A DNA stretch of 64,000 bases, from the NCBI RefSeq assembly GCF_001613245.1, contig NZ_BDBZ01000001.1, forward strand, positions 372,001 through 436,000, in the 5' to 3' direction. The position numbers and the translations under genes are program-made. Shown piece after piece: positions 38,284 to 48,892 of the stretch (the first letter of the stretch is position 1; every line of letters starts with the position of its first letter). Source of the DNA: Nocardia speluncae NBRC 108251. GTDB lineage: Bacteria; Actinomycetota; Actinomycetes; Mycobacteriales; Mycobacteriaceae. The notes beneath the pieces are model-generated. The model was not told where the DNA came from and ran no database searches. It saw only the letters and a list, made by a program, of their open reading frames with translations.

Positions 38284-39939
38284 TCAGTTGCCGCCGCCGT
38301 AGGCCTGGATCACGTCGAGCCGCTTGACCTTCCCGGTGGCGTTACGGGGCAGCGGTTCGGTCGTGATCTCCCACCGCGTGGGCACCTTGTAGCGCGCGAT
38401 CCGCTCGGCGACGAACGCGCTCAGCTCCGCGGCACCCACCGCCTCCGCTCCACCGGTGACCACCACCGCGCACACCTCCTGGCCGAGGTCCGCGTGCGCG
38501 ACGCCGAGCACCGCACACTCCCGTACCGCGGGGTGTTCGCTCAACGCGTTCTCGACCTCGATCGGATATACGTTTTCCCCGCCGCGCAGGATGAGATCGG
38601 ATCGGCGGCTGCTCACCCACAGGTAGTCGTCGTCCATCGTGCCCAGATCGCCGGTGTGCATCCAGCCGTCCTCGGCGATCGCGGCGGCCGTGGCGTCCGA
38701 GTTGTTCCAGTAGCCGAGCATCACCAGCGGGCCACGCAGGCAGATTTCGCCTTCGGTCCCGTCGGGCACCGGCTCCCCGTGTTCATCCCGGATCTGCACG
38801 CTCATCGTCGGCACCGGGGTACCCACGGTTTCGGGGCGTGCCTGCAGGTCGGCCGCGGTCGCGAAGGTCGCCGCAGTGGAGGATTCGGTGAGCCCGTAAC
38901 TGGTTCCCAACGACCTTGCGGCAACAGGGAGCACCTGACGTAGGCGTTGCTTGAACGACGCGGAGGAAGGCGCGCTGTTCACCGAGATCATCTGCAGCGA
39001 CGACAGGTCGTACCCCGACAGGTCGCCGTGTTCCAGGAGACGGTGCAGCATGGTCGGCACCGCACCCCAGTTGGTGACGTGTTCGGTTTCGATGAGCCGC
39101 AGCACCCGGTCGATATCGAAGCGGCCGGTATGGACGACCGCGGTATCGCCGAACGCAAGCCGTGGGACGGCAAGATTGTGCAGCGCCGCGATATGGAACA
39201 GCGGGGTGGCGAGCAGGAACCGCCGCGCCCCCGGGGCACTGCCCATTTCGGCGGCGACGGCATCGTTCAACCGGTAGAAGTCGACTGCGGCGATCATGTT
39301 CCGATGCGAATGCACGGCGCCCTTGGGGCGTCCGGTGGTGCCGCTGGTGTAGAGGATCACCGCCGGATCGTCCTCATCGATCTCGGTGCGGGGTAGCGGC
39401 GTACCCGGCGCGGCCGTGGCCAGTCGCGGAATATCCGCCTCGATCGACAGCACGGGGGCCTCGACCTCACCCAGCAGGGCGCGGCGCGCTTCGTCGGCGA
39501 CGACAAGCGCCGGGGTGCAATGCTGTATCCCGTAGGCGATCTCGCGGGCGGACCACATCGAGTTCATTCCGACAGTGATGGCGCCGAGTGAGGTCGTCGC
39601 CCAGAACGTGAGAATCCATTCGGCGCAGTTGGCGGCGAGGATCGCCACCCGGTCACCTTTGCCTATCCCGTAGGTGGCGCGCAGCGCCTCGCTCAGCGAT
39701 GCCACGCGGTCCAGATGCTCGGTGAAGCTCCAGCGGGTTTCGCCGCTGACGAGGTACTCGCGGTCGCCGTACCGGGCCGATTCGATCAGCAGCTCCGGCA
39801 GGGCATGCCGGCGGTGCCGGAACACCGGCATCGGAATGCCCCGGACCGGCTCCCGGGCGATTTCGAGGCCGGCGCCGGGCGCGGTGAGGCGGGCCATGAC
39901 GGCCGCGCGGAGCTCGGGTGTCGTCGATCGATCGGACAT
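38284..39939 (-). CDS. Acyl-CoA synthetase / AMP-dependent ligase (FadD type)
   Basis: 551 residues. The AMP-binding motif YTSGTTGRPKGAVHSHRN, GTSYGLTESS, YLWVSSRRSDLILRGGENVYPIEVE and the C-terminal lysine in PRNATGKVKR are all present, so both half-reactions look possible. It would load the free acid onto CoA before the dehydrogenases act. It reads leftward 62 nt after the SDR gene, last of the thiolase-SDR-ligase set. Confidence 0.93.
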   Translation of the reverse strand: MSDRSTTPELRAAVMARLTAPGAGLEIAREPVRGIPMPVFRHRRHALPELLIESARYGDREYLVSGETRWSFTEHLDRVASLSEALRATYGIGKGDRVAILAANCAEWILTFWATTSLGAITVGMNSMWSAREIAYGIQHCTPALVVADEARRALLGEVEAPVLSIEADIPRLATAAPGTPLPRTEIDEDDPAVILYTSGTTGRPKGAVHSHRNMIAAVDFYRLNDAVAAEMGSAPGARRFLLATPLFHIAALHNLAVPRLAFGDTAVVHTGRFDIDRVLRLIETEHVTNWGAVPTMLHRLLEHGDLSGYDLSSLQMISVNSAPSSASFKQRLRQVLPVAARSLGTSYGLTESSTAATFATAADLQARPETVGTPVPTMSVQIRDEHGEPVPDGTEGEICLRGPLVMLGYWNNSDATAAAIAEDGWMHTGDLGTMDDDYLWVSSRRSDLILRGGENVYPIEVENALSEHPAVRECAVLGVAHADLGQEVCAVVVTGGAEAVGAAELSAFVAERIARYKVPTRWEITTEPLPRNATGKVKRLDVIQAYGGGN

Positions 39940-40001
39940 GGGGAAGATCCCTTTCCTCGGAAAACCGCACGCAGGGCGGTGAACGTACTACGGCGGACCG
40001 G

Positions 40002-40820
40002 TCAGCGAACTGTCAGCTGACCACCGTCGATATTCCAGGATTGGCCGGTGACCCAGGCGGCCTGTTCGCTGGCGAGGAATACCACCGCCCAGGCGACTTC
40101 ACGCGCGTCTCCGACCCGTTGCAGCGGCAGATTCGCCTCGACATAGCTCTGCCACGCGTCCGCTGACCGGTCGTCGAGCCGGCTGGTCCCGGTCACTCCG
40201 GGGCAGACCGCGTTCACGCGGATCCCGGCAGGGCCCAGTTCTTTCGCCATCGAGGAGGTCAGCGCCTGCACACCGGCCTTGGACGCGGAGTAGGCGGCGG
40301 TGTTCGGGCCGCCGAGTTTCCCGGCGATCGACGAAATGTTGACGATACTGCCGCCCGCGCCGCGCTCGGACATGACGCGGGCGAACGCGCGACTCATCAG
40401 GAAGGTGCCCCGCAGGTTGACACGAATCACCGCATCCCAGGCTTCGGTGGGAAGGTCGAGCACCGGAACCCTGTCCCCGGAGCGCGCGGCGGCGGCATTG
40501 TTCACGACGATATCCACCCGCCCGTATTCGTCGAGCACCTGCCGAACCAGGGCGTTCACCGCGTGTTCGTCGGAGATATCGCAGATCACCGAACCCGCGC
40601 GCCGGCCGAGTTCGTGGATCTCGCCGGCGACCGAGTCGATATCACGCCAGCCGGCGGCGCGTTCTTCTTCGGTGTACCGGTCCGGGCCGCGTCCGGTGCC
40701 CGTGACGACGACATCGCACCCTGCGCGGGCCAGCGCGAGCGCGGTTTCCCGGCCGATGGATCGCATCCGGCCGGCTCCGGTTACCACGGCCACTTTGCCC
40801 TCGAACCCGCTGAGCTGCAT
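40002..40820 (-). CDS. SDR-family dehydrogenase
   Basis: 272 residues. TGAGRMRSIGRETALALA dinucleotide site, NNAAAA, NISSIAGKLGG with the catalytic Ser and YSASKAGVQAL with Tyr/Lys. It has an insertion after beta-2 (GTGRGPDRYTEEERAAG) and no mycofactocin-type GQGRSH motif, so it probably uses free NAD(P). AAAGGA precedes the ATG. It lies 4 nt downstream of the thiolase gene and may act as the 3-hydroxyacyl-CoA or ring-alcohol dehydrogenase. Confidence 0.92.
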   Translation of the reverse strand: MQLSGFEGKVAVVTGAGRMRSIGRETALALARAGCDVVVTGTGRGPDRYTEEERAAGWRDIDSVAGEIHELGRRAGSVICDISDEHAVNALVRQVLDEYGRVDIVVNNAAAARSGDRVPVLDLPTEAWDAVIRVNLRGTFLMSRAFARVMSERGAGGSIVNISSIAGKLGGPNTAAYSASKAGVQALTSSMAKELGPAGIRVNAVCPGVTGTSRLDDRSADAWQSYVEANLPLQRVGDAREVAWAVVFLASEQAAWVTGQSWNIDGGQLTVR

Positions 40821-40824
40821 CGTG

Positions 40825-42063
<1,239 letters not shown>

Positions 42064-42127
42064 TGGTAGCCGGTTCGCAGAAGATCTCCGCCGATTCCCA
42101 CCGCGAGCACGCCGAAAAGCCGTGCGC

Positions 42128-42883
42128 TCACCCCCGTAACGACAGGATCTGCTGTTCGAGCTCCGGATCGTCACGTAGTTCTGCCCGGACCGCGGCCTCC
42201 CAGAATCCGTGGAACCCGTTCCCGTCGCTACGGCGTTGCCGGTCGACCCACCAATCGGGTAGCGCGGACTTCTCCGGCCCGCCGGCCGCCCGCACCATCC
42301 AGGCGTTCTTCGCCCGCTGCTCCAGCGCCACCGCCCGCAGGAACAGCGCCCGCGCGGTACTGCCGATCACCAGCACACCGTGACCACCGAGCAACGCCAG
42401 ATCGGCGTCACCCATCGCGGCGACGGCCGCGGTCGCGGCCTGCGCGCTGTTCACCGCACCGGCGTACTCGTCGACCAGCACCAGCTCCCCGCCACCCAGA
42501 CTGGAACTCTGGTCATAGGCCGGCGGCACTTCCGCGAGATCACCCCAGATGGTCCCGAACTCGGGATGGTTGTGCACCACGAACTGCACGTCCGGGCGTG
42601 CGCGGTGCAGGGCGAGATGCAGCGGGATACCCAAAGGCACCGGCCAGTGACCCTCGAGTACCACGCCGTCGAGATCGATACGGAGCACGTCGCCGGGGCC
42701 GAATTCCTGCCAGGTCAGCAGCCACGGATTGCACAGCAGCGTGCCGTCACCCATATTGCGGGTGATGTGACCGGCCAAGTGGTCGCGATACCCCTCACGC
42801 CACAGGGCGCGCGCCAGCAGCACGATCTCCTCGGCCGGGGTCAGCTCGGGAACGAGACGCTCGGCGCTCGGGCGGAAAGCCAT
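42128..42883 (-). CDS. Class II aldolase/adducin-family protein
   Basis: 251 residues. The zinc ligands are in VVHNHPEF near 103 and GGHGVLVIG near 167, with GHITRN in front. Family members cleave or epimerise small hydroxy-aldehydes or act as decarboxylases of aromatic acids. It lies 10 nt downstream of the amidohydrolase gene, so the two probably act in sequence. Confidence 0.9.
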   Translation of the reverse strand: MAFRPSAERLVPELTPAEEIVLLARALWREGYRDHLAGHITRNMGDGTLLCNPWLLTWQEFGPGDVLRIDLDGVVLEGHWPVPLGIPLHLALHRARPDVQFVVHNHPEFGTIWGDLAEVPPAYDQSSSLGGGELVLVDEYAGAVNSAQAATAAVAAMGDADLALLGGHGVLVIGSTARALFLRAVALEQRAKNAWMVRAAGGPEKSALPDWWVDRQRRSDGNGFHGFWEAAVRAELRDDPELEQQILSLRG

Positions 42884-42893
42884 CCGATTCTCC

Positions 42894-44114
42894 TCAGTCC
42901 CGCGGCAGCACGATATCGGGCAGCGGATGGCGGTAGAGCTCCGCCGCGTTCTCGCTGCACATCTTGCGGAGTTCCGGCGCCGGGATACCGGCCCAGTACT
43001 GTTCGATCACGTCCTGCGTATGCGGCCACGTGCCGTCACCGTGCGGATAGTCGGTTTCGAGCATGATGTGCTCGACCCCGATCACCTCGCGCAGGGCGAT
43101 CGTGGACGGATCGTCGAGTGTGCAGAACCAGAAATTGCGCCGCAGGATATCGGCCGGGCGATCGTCCCAGCCCAGGCCGTAGCCGGAACGGTCGATGATG
43201 TTGTCCAAGCGGTCGATCAGCATCGGCACCCAGCCGATACCGCCTTCGCTCATCGCGATCTTCAGCGTCGGATTGTCCTTCGGATATCCCGACCACAACC
43301 ATTCGCTGCACGCTCCGAGCGAAAGCTGGCCGAACATCGTGGCACCCAACTGGAGTCCGGGCGCGCCCTGCGGGTAGGAGTACATTCCCGAACTGCCCAC
43401 GTGCAACGAGATCACGGTGCCCGTTTCGACGCAGGCCCGGATGATCGGATCCCAGTATTCGCGCTCCCACAGCGACGGCAGCCCGATCGCATGGGGTCGC
43501 TCGGGAAGAGTGACCGAGGTGAATCCGCGGGCGGCGTTACGCTGGATTTCGGCGACGGCCTCCACCGGGTCGCCCAGATAGGTGATACCGCCGGGGATCA
43601 CGCGAGTCGGATAGGCCAGATACCACTCGTTGTAGAGCCAGTCGTTCCAGGCCCGGACTGCCGCCTTGCCGACTTCACGATCGGCAGCGAAGGCGAACAC
43701 CCGGCCACAAAAGCCGGTGATCTGGGACGGGAAGTTCAGCATCGCCCAGATGCCGCCGAGATCCATATCCTTCACCCGGGCGTGGATGTCGTAGCAGCCG
43801 GGGCGCATCTGTTCGAAGCGGAACGGCTCGTACTTCACCGACTCCGAGCGCCGCCCCGCCACCGCGTTCATACCCACCTGGGAGTAGGTCTTTCCCTCGA
43901 ACTCCCAGATCTGCGCTCCTTCCGCGGTCTCCCGGATCTGCGGACCGCGCTCCCGCAGCGCGGCCGGCATCCAGGTTTCGAAGAGATGCGGGGGTTCGAC
44001 CACATGGTCGTCGACCGAGATCACGGTGTAGCGGACATCCGCGGGTTCGGGTTCCGGATCGAACAATTCGGGATCGAGTTGCTGCTGCGGTGCTGCCACG
44101 GCGTTCTCCTCCAC
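42894..44114 (-). CDS. Amidohydrolase-2 family protein (ACMSD-like), intact metal motifs
   Basis: 406 residues. VDDHVVEPP near 36 is the D-x-H-x-x-E variant; SLHVGSSG supplies a further His and LETDYPHGDGTWPH near 360 the catalytic Asp. The family holds decarboxylases, hydrolases and hydratases of aromatic or steroid-ring intermediates. Divergent from the IclR gene across a palindromic operator. Confidence 0.9.
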   Translation of the reverse strand: MEENAVAAPQQQLDPELFDPEPEPADVRYTVISVDDHVVEPPHLFETWMPAALRERGPQIRETAEGAQIWEFEGKTYSQVGMNAVAGRRSESVKYEPFRFEQMRPGCYDIHARVKDMDLGGIWAMLNFPSQITGFCGRVFAFAADREVGKAAVRAWNDWLYNEWYLAYPTRVIPGGITYLGDPVEAVAEIQRNAARGFTSVTLPERPHAIGLPSLWEREYWDPIIRACVETGTVISLHVGSSGMYSYPQGAPGLQLGATMFGQLSLGACSEWLWSGYPKDNPTLKIAMSEGGIGWVPMLIDRLDNIIDRSGYGLGWDDRPADILRRNFWFCTLDDPSTIALREVIGVEHIMLETDYPHGDGTWPHTQDVIEQYWAGIPAPELRKMCSENAAELYRHPLPDIVLPRD

Positions 44115-44153
44115 ACAGCGGGCGCTGCCGGACAGCGGCCCACACCTTGACTC

Positions 44154-44174
44154 AAGTATCTCTATGAGATACTT
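44154..44174. promoter_or_regulatory. Perfect palindromic operator between amidohydrolase and IclR genes
   Basis: AAGTATCTC-TAT-GAGATACTT: 9-bp arms with 3-nt centre in an AT-rich island, 30 nt before the IclR start and 40 nt before the divergent amidohydrolase start. A further GATACCAAG at 44189 may be an extra half site. The IclR product is the obvious ligand. Confidence 0.65.
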
Positions 44175-44203
44175 TGTTATCTCTTATTGATACCAAGGTA
44201 GAG

Positions 44204-44938
44204 GTGATCCACATTCCGGTCAAGACTCTGAGCGGCCTACTGCGCGGCCTGCAGGTGGTCGAAGCGATTGCCGCGGACCAGCCCGCCGGACTGACCGAGC
44301 TGTGCCGGGTCCTCGGCGAGGACAAGAGCGCGATGCAACGCGTCCTGGCGACCCTCCACGAAGCCGGATGGATCCGGCCACTTCCCGATACCCCACCGCG
44401 ATGGGAACTCTCCGCGAAAATCGTCACGATGGCAGGACAGGCCCACAGCACATCCTCACTGCTCGCCCGTGCCCGGCCTGTGCTCACGGCCTTGCGCGAT
44501 ATCACCGGGGAAACCACCCACCTGGCGCTGCTGGACGGCGGGAAACTCGTGGTCGCCACCGTCGCCGACGGCACCCATACCGTGCGCACCGCACTACCGA
44601 TCGGCCAGGTCCACCCACCCGAGACGAGCGCCGCCGGGCGCGCGATCCTCGCGCACCTCACACCCGCCGAACGCACCGGCCACGCCGAATCGGCCGAAGC
44701 GCTGCTGTCCACCGCGGAATACGACCGGATCCGCGCGCGCGGCTGGTCGCTGTGCGAAGGCGCGGTCCAGCACGGTTCGACCAGTATCGGCGCAGCGATC
44801 TTCGATATCACCGGAGCACCCCAGGGGGCCATCGTGGTCAGCGCGCCCGACACCCGGCTCACCCCCGACCAGTACGCCCGGACCGGGGAACTCGTCCGGG
44901 ATGGCGCACGCCGGTTGAGCGGCTCGGCCGAGGAGTAG
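44204..44938 (+). CDS. IclR-family transcriptional regulator
   Basis: 244 residues. LSGLLRGLQVVEAI opening, helix-turn-helix LTELCRVLGEDKSAMQRVLATLHEAGWI, and the IclR effector domain with THLALLDGGKLVVATV and SAAGRAILAHL. GTG start chosen because AAGG is 5-8 nt upstream; upstream codons would run through the palindrome. It probably controls the divergent amidohydrolase/aldolase pair. Confidence 0.9.
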   Translation: MIHIPVKTLSGLLRGLQVVEAIAADQPAGLTELCRVLGEDKSAMQRVLATLHEAGWIRPLPDTPPRWELSAKIVTMAGQAHSTSSLLARARPVLTALRDITGETTHLALLDGGKLVVATVADGTHTVRTALPIGQVHPPETSAAGRAILAHLTPAERTGHAESAEALLSTAEYDRIRARGWSLCEGAVQHGSTSIGAAIFDITGAPQGAIVVSAPDTRLTPDQYARTGELVRDGARRLSGSAEE

Positions 44939-44949
44939 CCGCAGCGGCA

Positions 44950-44970
44950 CCCGGCTCGATGACAGCCGGG
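44950..44970. terminator. Hairpin just after the IclR gene
   Basis: CCCGGCT and AGCCGGG arms with a 7-nt loop, 12 nt after the stop. Confidence 0.55.
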
Positions 44971-45060
44971 CCCGCGAGCCTTGATTCCCGAGGGGCAGAC
45001 ATCGCGCGAGTGGCGCGCCCCGGACAACAGTCGCTCAGCGCGACCGTCGCGGCCCCTGGT

Positions 45061-45087
45061 GGCGTCCCGGACACCGAGCGGGACGCC
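45061..45087. terminator. Second hairpin, facing the TetR gene end
   Basis: GGCGTCCCG and CGGGACGCC, perfect 9-bp arms with a 9-nt loop, 39 nt beyond the stop of the leftward TetR gene. Confidence 0.55.
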
Positions 45088-45125
45088 GGTGCCCGGGAAC
45101 CCCGGACGAATTCTCGGACATGCTG

Positions 45126-45785
45126 TCAGGCATAGTCCGCGAGGACGAGACGGATCACATCCTCCACATTGCGTAACGCCTCCGCGAAACTGATCCGCCC
45201 CGACGTCCACGAGGTGAGCGCGACGAACATGGCGCCCCCGATGGCCAGCGAGGCCACCCGCGCCGTTTCCGGCGGTACCCCTTCCAGGAGATCGAACAGC
45301 GCACCACGGTTGGCAGTGGCGCGCTGGTCCAAGGTCTCGATCACGTATTCGTCCGTGGACGAGAACAGCTCGATCTCGAGACGGGCGAAATGCGGGCCCC
45401 GCTGGAATGCCCGCATTTCCCGCCGGTACAGACCCAGCACGCGCTCGCAGATACTGCCGCCGTCCTTCGGGCCGGGAGCACTGCGTTCGGCTTTCAGTTT
45501 CTCCGACAACCGGTTGTTCCAGCCGAGCATCGCCGCCGCCAGCAACTGCTGTTTGGCGGGAAAATAGCGGTACAGAGTACCCAGCGCCACCCCGGATCGT
45601 TCGGAAACCTCCCGCATCTGAATACGATCGGGCTCCATCTCGTGCAGCATTTCGATCACCGTCTCGGCCAACCGGCTGCGGCGCCCCAGCTGGCCCGCAG
45701 TCATCGATTCGGTGGCCATCGGCAACTCGGCCCCACGGGAGGTCACGGCGGTGATAGTAGCCGGACGGGTCGCACCCGCCGTCAC
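45126..45785 (-). CDS. TetR-family regulator, KstR-like DNA-binding domain
   Basis: 219 residues. IQMREVSERSGVALGTLYRYFPAKQQLLAAAM is very close to the helix-turn-helix of KstR, the repressor of the upper cholesterol pathway; the C-terminal part is less familiar. The GTG start overlaps the dehydrogenase stop (GTGA, 45782-45785) and has GGGAG 8 nt upstream, so it is translationally coupled. In mycobacteria kstR is adjacent to fadE34; the same two families are neighbours here but in tandem. Confidence 0.85.
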   Translation of the reverse strand: MTAGATRPATITAVTSRGAELPMATESMTAGQLGRRSRLAETVIEMLHEMEPDRIQMREVSERSGVALGTLYRYFPAKQQLLAAAMLGWNNRLSEKLKAERSAPGPKDGGSICERVLGLYRREMRAFQRGPHFARLEIELFSSTDEYVIETLDQRATANRGALFDLLEGVPPETARVASLAIGGAMFVALTSWTSGRISFAEALRNVEDVIRLVLADYA

Positions 45786-47995
45786 TGCGTCCACTCCCTC
45801 GGCAGCCCGAGGATGCGCTCACCGATGATGTTGAGCTGGATCTCCGCGGTACCGCCGCCGATCAGCATCGCGGGCGTCGAGAGGTACGCCGCGAGCGTGC
45901 GGCCGGCCTCCCCGGATTCCTGCGCCGCGGCAGGACCGGCCCACTCGATCATGGTGCGGGACAACTCGACCTGATGCTGCGCCGACAGATACTTCAAAAC
46001 GTTGCCTTCGGCGCCGGGCTCCAGGCCGGAGATCCGTTTGCGCAGACTACGGCGGCCGAGCGCGTCCAACGCCCCCGAGGTCGCTGTCACCGCGCCGAGC
46101 GCAGGTAGCGCGGCGGCGCGCGCGTCGACCGGAAGCGCCGCCACCGCGGCAACCGGATCGAGCCGGATACGGGCGCCCACCGCACCGGAACCCATCGCGA
46201 TCCGCTCGTTACCCAAGGTGGTGCGCGCCAGCCGCCAGCCGTCCCCGGGCGCGCCGACCAGGCAATCGTCCGGGACGAAGACATCGTCGAGGAATACCTC
46301 GTTGAACATCGACTCGCCGTTGGCTTCCCGCAACGGCCGCACCTCGATACCCGGTGTGCTCATATCGACCAGGAAGTAACTGATCCCGGCCCGCTTCGCG
46401 GCGCTGCGGTCGGTGCGGGCGAGGCAGACCGCCCAGTGCGCCTCCCGGGCATGTGAAGTCCACACTTTCTGGCCGTTGAGACACCAGCCGCCGCCGACCT
46501 TTTCCGCGAAGGTCCGTACCGCGGCGAGGTCCGATCCGGCGCCCGGCTCGCTGAACAGCTGACACCACTCGATCTCACCGCGCAGTGTCGGGCCCACCAG
46601 CCGTTCCCGCTGCGCATCCGTGCCGTGCCGCAGAATCGTCGGCAGCGCCCACTCCCCGATCACCGTGGTGGGTTGCGCCATCCCCGCCCGCCGGAACTCC
46701 TCCGCGATGATCACCTGGTCCGCGGCGTCGGCGGCGCGACCGTAGGGTGGCGGGTAATGCGGCGCCACCAGGCCGTGACCGGCCAGGATACGGCGCACGG
46801 TTTTCCCGTCGGAAATATCGGGGCCCGTAGCTTCCGCGATCGCCGCCGCGACCTCCGCCCGCAACTCCGGTCGATCCTCGACCCCCACAGCGGGCGCGCG
46901 CCCGGTGCCGAGGGCCAGCTCACCAGCTCGGTACGACCAGTCCCGGTGCGGTCCGAGCAGCGCGAACAGGCCGGTCGCGCGCCGCCAGTACAGATGCAGA
47001 TCGTGATCCCAGGTATTCCCGATACCGCCCAGCACGGTGAGCGCATCCAAGGCGATCTCGGCGGCCTCGGGCAGGCACTGCACCGCGGCACGCGCCGCGG
47101 CGAGCGCGCTCTGCGGCCCGCCCGGCCCGTCTTCGTCGGCCGCGCACGCGCCGTCCCATGCCGCCGCGGCCAGCAGTTCCACCCGCAGGAACAGCTGGGC
47201 ACATTTGTGTTTGACGGCCTGAAAGGATCCGATCGGCCGGCCGAACTGCTCACGCACCTTCGCATACGCCACGGCCGTGTCCAGGCACCATCGGGCGATA
47301 CCGACCGCCTCGGCGCTGAACAGGACGGCAGCGAGGTCGCGTACGTGGCGGGTGGCGCAGGACAGAACATGGTCGTCCGGTACCACCACATCGTCGAGTT
47401 CGAGCCGGCCGAGATCGCGGGTCAGGTCCACACCCGGAATCCGAATCCGGGTGACACCGGGCGAATCCGGCGGGACGACGAACCATACCGGGCCCTCGGG
47501 TCCGGTCGCTCCCAGTACGAGAATGTCCGCGCCCACCCCGCCGAGAATCGGGCCGCTGATACCCGAGACCCGCAGCCCACCACCGCCTGCCGTGGCCACC
47601 GGACCTGCTGTGTCGAGCGCGCAGGCGCCGGTGGCGCCGGCGACGAACCGGGCGAGCAGATCGTGGCGCGCTGCGGATGAGCCGTGGCGATCCACGAGCG
47701 CGCCGGCCGTCACGGTAGGCAGCAGTGGTCCCGGGACCAAGCCGTGCCCCGCCGCGTCGAGCGCTACCGCGAGCTCGACGATCCCGGCGCCCCCGCCCCC
47801 GAACTCGGCAGGCAGGTGGATCGCGGGAATCCCCTGGCGGCACAGCTTGTCCCAGATCGGCGGGCGGACACCCTGAGCCGAGAGGTCGAAATGTTCGCGG
47901 GTCAGCGTGATCGGCGCCGCCTGCGCGGCCAGCGCGGATATCGCCGCCATCAGATCGGTATGTTCGGTGGTCAGCCCTACGCAGCTCGTTACCAT
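45782..47995 (-). CDS. Fused two-domain acyl-CoA dehydrogenase, FadE34-like
   Basis: 737 residues made of two dehydrogenase units. The first (about 20-360) has YAKVREQFGRPIGSFQAVKHKCAQ; the second (about 375-737) has EPGAGSDLAAVRTFAEKVGGGWCLNGQKVWTSHA and the C-terminal IGGGTAEIQLNIIGERILGLPREW. This is the arrangement of FadE34 (ChsE3), where two subunits of a heterodimer are fused and act on a steroid acyl-CoA side chain. It lies 6 nt downstream of an amidohydrolase-like gene. Confidence 0.92.
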   Translation of the reverse strand: MVTSCVGLTTEHTDLMAAISALAAQAAPITLTREHFDLSAQGVRPPIWDKLCRQGIPAIHLPAEFGGGGAGIVELAVALDAAGHGLVPGPLLPTVTAGALVDRHGSSAARHDLLARFVAGATGACALDTAGPVATAGGGGLRVSGISGPILGGVGADILVLGATGPEGPVWFVVPPDSPGVTRIRIPGVDLTRDLGRLELDDVVVPDDHVLSCATRHVRDLAAVLFSAEAVGIARWCLDTAVAYAKVREQFGRPIGSFQAVKHKCAQLFLRVELLAAAAWDGACAADEDGPGGPQSALAAARAAVQCLPEAAEIALDALTVLGGIGNTWDHDLHLYWRRATGLFALLGPHRDWSYRAGELALGTGRAPAVGVEDRPELRAEVAAAIAEATGPDISDGKTVRRILAGHGLVAPHYPPPYGRAADAADQVIIAEEFRRAGMAQPTTVIGEWALPTILRHGTDAQRERLVGPTLRGEIEWCQLFSEPGAGSDLAAVRTFAEKVGGGWCLNGQKVWTSHAREAHWAVCLARTDRSAAKRAGISYFLVDMSTPGIEVRPLREANGESMFNEVFLDDVFVPDDCLVGAPGDGWRLARTTLGNERIAMGSGAVGARIRLDPVAAVAALPVDARAAALPALGAVTATSGALDALGRRSLRKRISGLEPGAEGNVLKYLSAQHQVELSRTMIEWAGPAAAQESGEAGRTLAAYLSTPAMLIGGGTAEIQLNIIGERILGLPREWTQ

Positions 47996-48001
47996 CCCTG
48001 G

Positions 48002-48892
48002 CTAACCTTCCAGTTTCAGGACACGGCGCGCGTTCTCGGACAAGAACTTGGGCCATACCTCGTCGCGGAACGGCACATCCGGCATCTCGTTCGCGATCCG
48101 TTCCAGCGATAACCCCGCCGGGAAATAACCGGCATAGATGATCTTGTCCGCGCCGCGGGTATTGGCGTAATCGATGATCGCCTGCGGATAGTGCTTCGGC
48201 GCGAACGCGGAGGTCGAATAGTACAGATTCGGCCACTTGAGCATCAGTTTGACAGCCAGGTCCTGCCAGGGCTCGCACCCGTGCCTGGTGACGAATACGA
48301 GCTCGGGGAAATCGAACATGACATCGTCGATGAGTTCGACATGCTGCACCGCTGCCTTCAACCGCGGGCCCGGAATCCCGGCGCAGGCGAAGATCGGGAT
48401 ATCCAGTTCCACACATTTGGCGTAGATCGGATACATCTGCGGAGCGTTGAGCGCGACCTGCGGAAACGTTCCGGCGGCAAAGGAACTCACCGAACGGATC
48501 CCGAATTCCTCGAATTCGGCTTCCATCCGCCGCAGGGTGCCCATGATGTCGTTGGGGTCGACGGCGCTGCCCTGCGGGACGAAACGCTGCGGGTGCTGTT
48601 TCACCGCGCGGCGCCCCGACTCGCCGGCGACACTGACCATTCCCACCGTTATCCCGTGGCGGTCCATCTCCCGCAGGGTCACCTCCACGGGATCATCGGT
48701 CGGCAGATCCTGCGGTACACCCTTGAACATGTACTCGGCGGGAAAGGAGAACTTCTCCTTGCTTTCGCGGTCCTTCGTCTGCCGGGTGATGAAGTCGTAC
48801 TCGTTTTTCCCGGGTTCGCGGAAACCGATATGGGTATCGATGACCGGGAGCCCGGCCCGGAAACCGCCACGTACCTCCTGCCCGGCGGTCAT
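48002..48892 (-). CDS. Amidohydrolase-2 family protein with degenerate metal site
   Basis: 296 residues. The fold is recognisable (VIDTHIGFREPGK at the start, VFVTRHGCEPW, ENARRVLKLEG at the end). However the first motif is D-x-H-x-G, not H-x-H, and the position of the catalytic Asp (G-S-D-Y-P in relatives) reads IIYAGYFPAG. It may use another chemistry or serve as a partner of the intact homologue that overlaps it by 4 nt upstream. Confidence 0.85.
   Translation of the reverse strand: MTAGQEVRGGFRAGLPVIDTHIGFREPGKNEYDFITRQTKDRESKEKFSFPAEYMFKGVPQDLPTDDPVEVTLREMDRHGITVGMVSVAGESGRRAVKQHPQRFVPQGSAVDPNDIMGTLRRMEAEFEEFGIRSVSSFAAGTFPQVALNAPQMYPIYAKCVELDIPIFACAGIPGPRLKAAVQHVELIDDVMFDFPELVFVTRHGCEPWQDLAVKLMLKWPNLYYSTSAFAPKHYPQAIIDYANTRGADKIIYAGYFPAGLSLERIANEMPDVPFRDEVWPKFLSENARRVLKLEG

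Noticed and set aside
44152..45822. Long leftward open frame across the IclR and TetR genes
   Set aside because: It crosses two hairpins and two recognisable regulators; its translation shows no motif.
48041..48050. CAAGAACTTG, similar to the KstR2 core
   Set aside because: It is inside a coding region and the flanking A and T of the consensus are missing.
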